Position numbers and translations under genes: made by a program | Assembly (NCBI RefSeq): GCF_000524195.1 | Contig: NW_020170536.1 | Coordinates: forward strand, 60,630-124,629 | Reading direction: 5' to 3' | Source of the DNA: Echinococcus granulosus | Lineage: Eukaryota; Platyhelminthes; Cestoda; Cyclophyllidea; Taeniidae | DNA: 64,000 nucleotides | Shown: in pieces, positions 58,901 to 64,000 of the stretch | Layout: every line of letters starts with the position of its first letter | How positions within the stretch are numbered: position 1 is the stretch's first letter | The notes under the pieces: model-generated | What the model saw: only the letters and a program-made list of their open reading frames with translations | What the model was told of the DNA's origin: nothing | Database searches by the model: none

Positions 58901-61900
58901 GTCCGATTTTGTTATTTATTTTTTGCCTGACAATGCTCTAAGCAGACTAGCAGACTGAGCAAACTGTCAGTTAAAGATAGCAGTAACGTGCTTTCTGAAT
59001 CCATCTCTTTTCTGTGGTCTGTGCATCAAATAGATTGTATTTTAATCTTTACCAATATTTGTATATTTACTGCCATTTAGAAATTCGTTGACTATGGTTT
59101 GGACAATATATGCCATTTGCACCATGTTCTTGACCTGCTCACCAAAGCTGAGGGCAATGCTTCTCGAACACGCGAAGGGCATCACGCTTCATGACCAGAA
59201 AGCCCAAAGTAAGCTCCTCTTAAACCGCTTACCATTAGTCTTCCTTAGTACCAGCAAAAGCTAGATAAAGATGGAAAGGGCGGTTCTCGTGGCTAAGAAA
59301 TTGCTATTCGAGGCACTAGTTAATGTTTTAAGAAGTAAACCAGTGCAATCACAATGATGTTGTAAATCCGTGCTCAACTGTTTATTTTTTTTCTATTGCC
59401 AGCCACAGCGCTCCTCCTCTTTACTGCTACTCCTTTTTTGCACATTTCATTCCCCATATTCAGTACTTTTCACAGGTACACGCGATTTTCAATTCTAAAA
59501 CGACAACACATTTTCTGGATCTATTCGTTATGAATTTCATCCTTATAAGTATTTACATATGATAGAGTACGGCTGCGCCTTGGACATTCGCGAGGTTAGG
59601 TTCCAGAACCCGCAATAGATCAAAAGGAATTGCAACCGTTTGACGCATGTCACTAAATGCTTATCCCTATCATATGGTCCAAATCAAGATTTCAAAGCAT
59701 TTTGATTCCATTTAAAAGTTGGTTTAATGCCTTAGCCTAAAAAAGTAAGCAATTGATGTAGAAGTAGAGCACAGTATGGTCTAGTGGCTATTTACCGCAC
59801 TGGCACGTCCACATTAGGGTGTGCCCTTGTCACCCCCACAGGACGCTCACTGGCTGCTGTCTTCTTCACTCACAGTCGGGTAAAACCGAGTAACCAATGC
59901 AACTGCAAACTTGATGGCTAACCTTTCTTTGACATTGTCGGGACGGTAAACTAAGTACACTTCATGTGGCACAAAAGTCATATAACGAAGGCACAGCTCA
60001 ATAAAGATGATTAAAAAATGAAGGATTTTTTGAGACATGAAAGCAAAAACAAAAGAACAAAATTGGAGTTAGTGTCAGGTTAAAAATAAAGTTCAGTGAG
60101 GAAGGTCGTGGCTGCAAATTAGTTAGGTTTCAATGAAAATTTTGCGAATTTGCGACAGGGATGTGCGGGACATTAAAGGGACTGTGGATCCTGGAGGTTT
60201 TAACCCTGATTTCAAAGTGTTTTGTGTTTCTATTATAACACTCTCCTTGGTAGAAGGCACTTGGCAATTAATTGTAAAAAGTTTAGTAACACATTTTGAT
60301 ATTATAAAATACGACTCGGCGATTCGAAGGAAGCATTTATTCAGGTAAATGCAGCATTCGAAAACTTTTGTTTCGGGGAAATAATTTGAAAATGGGGCTC
60401 CTAATAGTTAATAAAATTCTTAAAGTACATTCTATAAAACATGCTTTTATAGAGAATGATGGAAATTTTCTCCCTTGAAATAGGCTTCTCCCTGGGAGCT
60501 GACCTTTAGTCCCTACCCCCAACGATGGGTCGGTAGGTGCCGCTAATTAGCAGTGATTTGTCTTATCCAGTTTGACTGGTTGGGTGCATAATAGGCTCAC
60601 TTACCCACAGCGCCTTTCCCTCTGTGTCAATCTGCAGCTCTAGCCGCGACGGTGATAGGAAACCTAGACAAGGTGGAGAAGTACGGCCCGCGCCAGGTCC
60701 TTCCGCCCGACGCTGAGGTTGATGCCTACTTGGTGAGTGGGCACGAAAGATTGGTTAATGCTTTCACGTCTTGTAATAGGTCCTTCCTTACACTCATAAA
60801 CTTCCCTTTCCCCACCTAAAAGTAAAGCCAAGTACCACTCCAGTAGCTTTGAAGATAATAAAATTATCCACCACGTAAATCACGCTCCCTTCAAGGGGAA
60901 GGGCAACGTGTTTTAGGGCAGGTAGACTACCTCATATTCTGTTTCACATTGTGACTTTTCTTTTTCCTCCTAATGAAGAGGGGCGAGACGACTTGCAAGC
61001 ATCGGATTAACCTGCCGGCGCGCTGCGCAATATCAGTTAACGTCTCGCCCATGTCTCAAATCGGAGAGGTATCCTTTATGCTCTCTGAGCAGCTCAACAT
61101 CACCCAGACCAAAGAGAGGCTGGAGTTCACTCTATTCCGCCTGCCCTCGAAGCCTCTGGATGGTAATGTCAAACATCTGCTATCAACGTCGTCCATAGTC
61201 CACTCTGCATCTCTTTCTTGGTGCATGAAATTTTTTTTTAGGAATCGCTAACCTAAGCTTGATTCCAATTGAGTTAAAAACGTACTACTTTGACTCTTGC
61301 CCTTATGATGAGGGCAACGAAAACTCAGCCCTCTTTTACAGACGGGTGTGCTGGTGGACCCAGCCCGATTTGACGAAGCGATCCCCGGAGTACATAAAGG
61401 TCCTATTCGATCAGGTGAATGTTTTGCCCTTTTTTTACTGCAAATACGAAAGAATCCATTCCGACACTTAAACAGTACTCGATGAAATGGAAGCGATTTG
61501 AAAATTCTTACCAACGTGAACAGAGGCCTTGGCGAGCAAACCTCCAGAATGTCGCCATTAATAGGGAGAGAATTTTGTATTTTCTTTTTAGGTGGTTGAA
61601 CAATTTCTTTCAGGCTACTGGATTTCAACTGATGACGGTCAGCTCGATGAAAGACAATACGTGAGAATCCTTTTACTTTGGCAAAAATACAATAAATGTA
61701 CATCACTTTACCATTTCTAACCTTAATTTCAGCGGGAGCTCATACAGATGGCTGTCTACCTCTCCTTTATTTTCTCAAATGGCTCAAAACTAACTCAGTA
61801 AGCATAACCTCGAATACCCCAAGTTTCGGTTGGTTTCTCTGATGTAATGCTAATTTTATTCAAAACACCTTAAAAGCGTTGATTTAATATAATTATTAAA

Positions 61901-64000
61901 TTGATGACTTTGCTCTAAGGTTAAAGGCAAGTCTATCTGCAAATAAGAGGCATATTTTAAACTGAAGTAAATTATTTTCTATTGCTCATGAAATTTTCAG
62001 ATATTTGCGTAAAAGACAGCAAAAGCTTTTCGGTCTATCTGGATCCAAGGGCAAAGTGTACGAGGAGTTTATAACTGCCGTTTTCATCACTATCTAAATG
62101 TTCAACTAGCTATCAGGAAGCTAAATCAAACAAGCTAATAATCAAAACTGTCTGAATTTCTTAAAAAGAGACTTGTTGTAAAGGTACACGCTCTTGTATT
62201 CTTAGTTTACCTAAGAAAGCTAGGGCCAGAACCTCTTCGTATTTATAATGAATAACACACCAAAATACGAGAAGACATTAGTGAGGAGCACTTTCAAATT
62301 CCTCAGATGTTCGTATTACACGGACGTTTAGATCGTTCGTGATATTCATGCCTATTGTAGCGAAGAGGCGGTTGATCTGATGCCTCGTGGTGTTGGCATT
62401 CGGAAACGGGAATGGACAAGACAGCTTCTAGACGCCGTTGCAAAATGCCCCGAAATGACCCCAGCGGAAGCTCGCAAAAACCTCATTAGTGAGTGGCTCC
62501 TATGCATTGATATTATTTTGTCTTTTTCACTGACATATGTCCACTTAAACTTCATCTGTGAAAGATGCTGCTTATTTTACGAATGAGTTTTACCAGAGTA
62601 CGACAACAGGGATTCTGTTTATCACCGAATTATGTCCACCACGACAAAGGAAATTGACTTCCTATGCAATGGAAATTCATTCGCAATTAAAGATCAAATA
62701 GAACGTTTAAACATCCGGTGAATGCTGGTAAAATTCCTTAAAATTTAATTAAAACTACGGCGGCGTCATTTTATTTGCGAGGAGTTTAAGTAGGACCTGC
62801 CTAGTTCCTGATATCCACAGTCGGAGTTATTTGCCTTATGTTTTCAAACGCTTTCAAATCACTCCAATTTTAGAGGGTCCTCATTGAATGCAAATTAAAT
62901 TACTAATTACCTTGACGTCCTATTCAAAAACGAAATGTAAAACCTTGGCAGACGAATAAGACTACAACAGTGAATTATAGAAATAAGATCGTAAAATACT
63001 GATGCTATTTCATAATCCAACTTTAAAGTGTTACTCTAAATGTGAAGCCGTTTACTCACAGATGTACCGATGCATTTACAGACCTTAAAAGTCTTTCCCT
63101 TTACAGTTGCGATTTCACATTGGCCCCTCTATGGTGCAACCTGCTTCCACGGCTTCCTAAAGGCACTTCCGGAGTCCCAGTCCCCCCGAGTGTTCCAAAA
63201 ATACTACGAAAACATTGATGTCGCCAAATCCCCCATTCCAATTATTGTGGCCATTTGTCGTAGCTCCATCTGCTTTCTCCATCCCGTACGCCGTGTCATC
63301 CTCCTAAACTATCCCATCTCCAACCTCAAGCGCGTAAGGGTATGTGCTCCTCTTCTCTTCTGCAAAGTCCCATGCAAGCCAAATCCACTTTTGGCTTGGA
63401 TTTGTTGGCCATCAATAGGGACAACAGCGAAGTTTGGCTGTAATGTACTCTTCATACACGCACCAGGAAATTGATCATATCGTATGCATTTTTTCATTGA
63501 CATGGCTTTAAAGAAACAAAGTTTATGTAATTCAATTACTACTACGTGGATCTGCTGTGGTGACAATGCATGGGCAAAGTTACACTACACCAACTTTTAC
63601 CATAAAAAAATTACTACTTTTTTTCAGAAAATCCTGTCACGTGAAGAAGGTGACGAGTACGGTGGAGAGGTGACACTAACTTTCACCTCAAAGAATATCA
63701 CCTTGATCTTAGACCAGGTAAAATTAAATAAATCACCATTTTCCTAACGACATTGATATTTAGACTAGGTGCACTATAATTGTAATGTAAACATCTATTT
63801 TCAGGCTATTTTTTATGGTAAATTTTGTCCCAGTCGCCATAAACGCCAAGCCTGACCTTAACATTACAGAATGCTTAGATAATGACAAATTGAATCCAAG
63901 ATTTGCTGTGCGAGTATGGGGCACGCAAGCCTTCGTATATGATTTATACGAACAGAGAACGAAACGCCCAAAGTCGACTAGGAATGCTCGGCGTCCCTGT
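37956..64000 (+). CDS. MYO15: MyTH4-FERM unconventional myosin, class XV-like; 3' end beyond the window
   Basis: An actin-based motor whose MyTH4-FERM tails bind cargo and microtubule or membrane partners, typically in actin protrusions. Forty-eight phase-consistent exons: 37956-38060, 38095-38183, 38212-38275, 38306-38490, 38533-38742, 38819-38996, 39069-39230, 39792-39893, 40165-40362, 40678-40905, 43587-43715, 44426-44637, 45198-45368, 46978-47310, 47679-47724, 49401-49433, 49717-49822, 50066-50253, 50955-51053, 51127-51201, 51806-52140, 52617-52696, 53286-53358, 54170-54418, 54562-54642, 54830-54923, 55329-55694, 56150-56285, 56375-56500, 56750-57036, 57110-57157, 57361-57391, 57671-57806, 57969-58078, 58562-58632, 58708-58790, 59081-59208, 60638-60732, 60979-61162, 61242-61414, 61592-61660, 61733-61797, 62001-62057, 62361-62488, 63107-63333, 63628-63717, 63805-63817, 63870-64000. 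That is about 2,200 codons with no internal stop. Two MyTH4-FERM tandems limit the class to VII, XV or relatives; the FERM1 stretch [10 protein letters not shown] and the pattern before MyTH4-2 favour XV. No SH3 domain is seen between the tandems. The true start is uncertain: first Met at 37986, with the exon open upstream to its acceptor. Confidence 0.88.
40906..43586 (+). other. Large intron (2.7 kb) inside the motor domain
   Basis: The donor is gtgcgt at 40906 and the acceptor CTCTTAAAG ends at 43586. It separates DEAYLGQ from [10 protein letters not shown]. The interior includes a GC-rich block at about 42080-42420, with alternating purine-pyrimidine runs described in the findings. No other gene was recognised in it. 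Confidence 0.75.
45369..46977 (+). other. Intron (1.6 kb) before the converter/neck exon
   Basis: The donor is gtgagt at 45369 and the acceptor ATTTATAG ends at 46977. It contains a GC-richer segment (about 46020-46400) with an 89-codon ORF rich in Pro, Ala and Thr and no recognisable domain. I take this as non-coding, possibly repeat-derived, sequence. Confidence 0.6.
47196..47310 (+). other. Two IQ motifs (lever arm)
   Basis: [19 protein letters not shown] is followed after a short gap by [15 protein letters not shown], the latter ending at the exon boundary. Each fits the IQxxxRGxxxR pattern that binds calmodulin or myosin light chains. The next exon (47679-47724, [16 protein letters not shown]) is basic and ends the neck. 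No long coiled coil follows, which suggests a monomeric heavy chain or a non-coil dimer. Confidence 0.85.
47725..49400 (+). other. Intron (1.7 kb) between the neck and the tail
   Basis: The donor is gtaagt at 47725 and the acceptor GCGTTTCAG ends at 49400. It contains a G9 run near 49177 and short ORFs on both strands, but no feature I can identify. Confidence 0.6.
49717..52140 (+). other. Myosin tail: MyTH4 domain 1 with a charged insertion
   Basis: Five exons (49717, 50066, 50955, 51127, 51806). An acidic lead-in ([20 protein letters not shown]) reaches [20 protein letters not shown] and [12 protein letters not shown]. The core follows: [16 protein letters not shown] and, later, [20 protein letters not shown], the equivalents of the 'R/D-E-I/L-x-x-Q-L...N' and 'W-x-L-x-x-...F-P-S' parts of MyTH4. 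Between these lies an unusual run of about 60 residues: acidic (TDSEDEE), then strongly basic with many Lys/Arg/His/Ser/Thr ([20 protein letters not shown]). This makes the domain longer than usual. Confidence 0.7.
52617..57157 (+). other. Myosin tail: FERM domain 1, F1 and F2/F3 separated by a low-complexity insertion
   Basis: F1 begins [15 protein letters not shown] and contains [20 protein letters not shown] and [10 protein letters not shown]...YVMDMLS (exons 52617 to 54418). A Ser/Arg/Gly-rich insert follows (54562 to about 55640: [56 protein letters not shown]). F2 starts [16 protein letters not shown] and runs through [20 protein letters not shown] and [14 protein letters not shown]3 starts [12 protein letters not shown] and contains [17 protein letters not shown] and [19 protein letters not shown]. 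The exon junction 56500|56750 fits only if the donor gtgtga at 56501 is used rather than gtgggt at 56497. Confidence 0.72.
57671..59208 (+). other. Myosin tail: linker and MyTH4 domain 2
   Basis: The linker (57361-57391 and 57671-57806) is Ser/Thr-rich and reaches [13 protein letters not shown]. In class VII/XV tails an equivalent 'FAxxYFR' stretch comes just before MyTH4, usually after an SH3 domain; no SH3 is seen here. MyTH4-2 follows: [18 protein letters not shown] and [15 protein letters not shown], then [20 protein letters not shown] (the hallmark 'L-x-D-E-x-F/Y-C-Q-L' helix), then [19 protein letters not shown]. Exon 58562-58632 joins 58708 in frame only with a GC donor at 58633. The size, near 130 residues, is normal. 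Confidence 0.78.
59209..60637 (+). other. Intron (1.4 kb) between MyTH4-2 and FERM2
   Basis: The donor is gtaagc at 59209 and the acceptor AATCTGCAG ends at 60637. It contains a 16-base match to the 5' part of a tRNA-Glu (about 59775-59790) without the rest of a tRNA. No ORF with a recognisable product was found. Confidence 0.6.
60638..64000 (+). other. Myosin tail: FERM domain 2 (incomplete at the window edge)
   Basis: A pre-FERM 'K-x-G-P-R-x-x-x-P' element ([20 protein letters not shown]) leads to F1: [51 protein letters not shown]2: [70 protein letters not shown]3: [59 protein letters not shown]. The reading then passes through a 13-base exon (63805-63817) into 63870-64000 ([17 protein letters not shown]...), still open at the edge. 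The alternative is that the exon begun at 63805 is terminal, ending at a TGA near 63855. Confidence 0.75.

Noticed and set aside
62597..62717. A candidate exon ([11 protein letters not shown]...) with usable splice sites within the FERM2 region
   Set aside because: Direct joining of 62488 to 63107 keeps phase and gives the expected FERM F2-to-F3 sequence (ARKNLI to [10 protein letters not shown]); inserting this exon breaks phase with 63107.
1..64000. CRISPR arrays, bacterial operons, rRNA genes, toxin genes or viral genomes
   Set aside because: No regularly spaced repeats, operon-like gene packing or rRNA-like sequence seen; the only virus-related signal is the decayed LTR retrotransposon.

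Overview
The window is animal nuclear DNA. Coding blocks are short, split by GT-AG introns, and rejoin in phase on the + strand. Two features point to a parasitic flatworm, perhaps a cestode: a run of 28-42 nt introns at the 5' end of one gene, and a decayed Ty3/gypsy-type element. The species cannot be fixed from the sequence alone.

Layout. (1) 1-14637 holds the 3' part of a very large gene for a VPS13B (Cohen-syndrome protein) homologue. About 26 exons give roughly 3,300 codons; the N-terminal chorein end lies left of the window. (2) 14638-23519 is gene-poor, AT-rich DNA with only weak ORF candidates. (3) 23520-27170 is a heavily decayed Ty3/gypsy-like LTR retrotransposon, with remnants of both LTRs and frameshifted protease, reverse transcriptase, RNase H and integrase regions. 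(4) 27408-34116 is a FERM-domain gene of the protein 4.1/FRMD type, with about 13 exons and a long acidic tail. One exon carries an apparent single-base frameshift at an A5 run. (5) 34117-37955 has no recognisable gene. (6) 37956-64000 is a MyTH4-FERM unconventional myosin, best matched by eye to class XV. I reconstructed 48 phase-consistent exons (about 2,200 codons): motor, two IQ motifs, MyTH4, FERM, MyTH4, FERM. It runs off the right edge.

The three genes share a strand but look like independent animal genes: bulk lipid transfer at Golgi/endosome contacts, a membrane-cytoskeleton adaptor, and an actin motor with cargo-binding tails. The FERM protein and the myosin both belong at actin-rich membrane cortex; any functional link between neighbours is speculation.

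I see no CRISPR array, bacterial operon, rRNA or intact tRNA, and no convincing undescribed biological system. The items most worth a second look are the ultra-short introns, the possible spliced-leader start of the myosin, the FERM frameshift with its possible STV C-terminus, two putative GC-AG introns, and the retroelement lying just upstream of the FERM gene. Exon junctions were assigned by hand from splice consensus and reading-frame phase; those marked unresolved should be treated as approximate.
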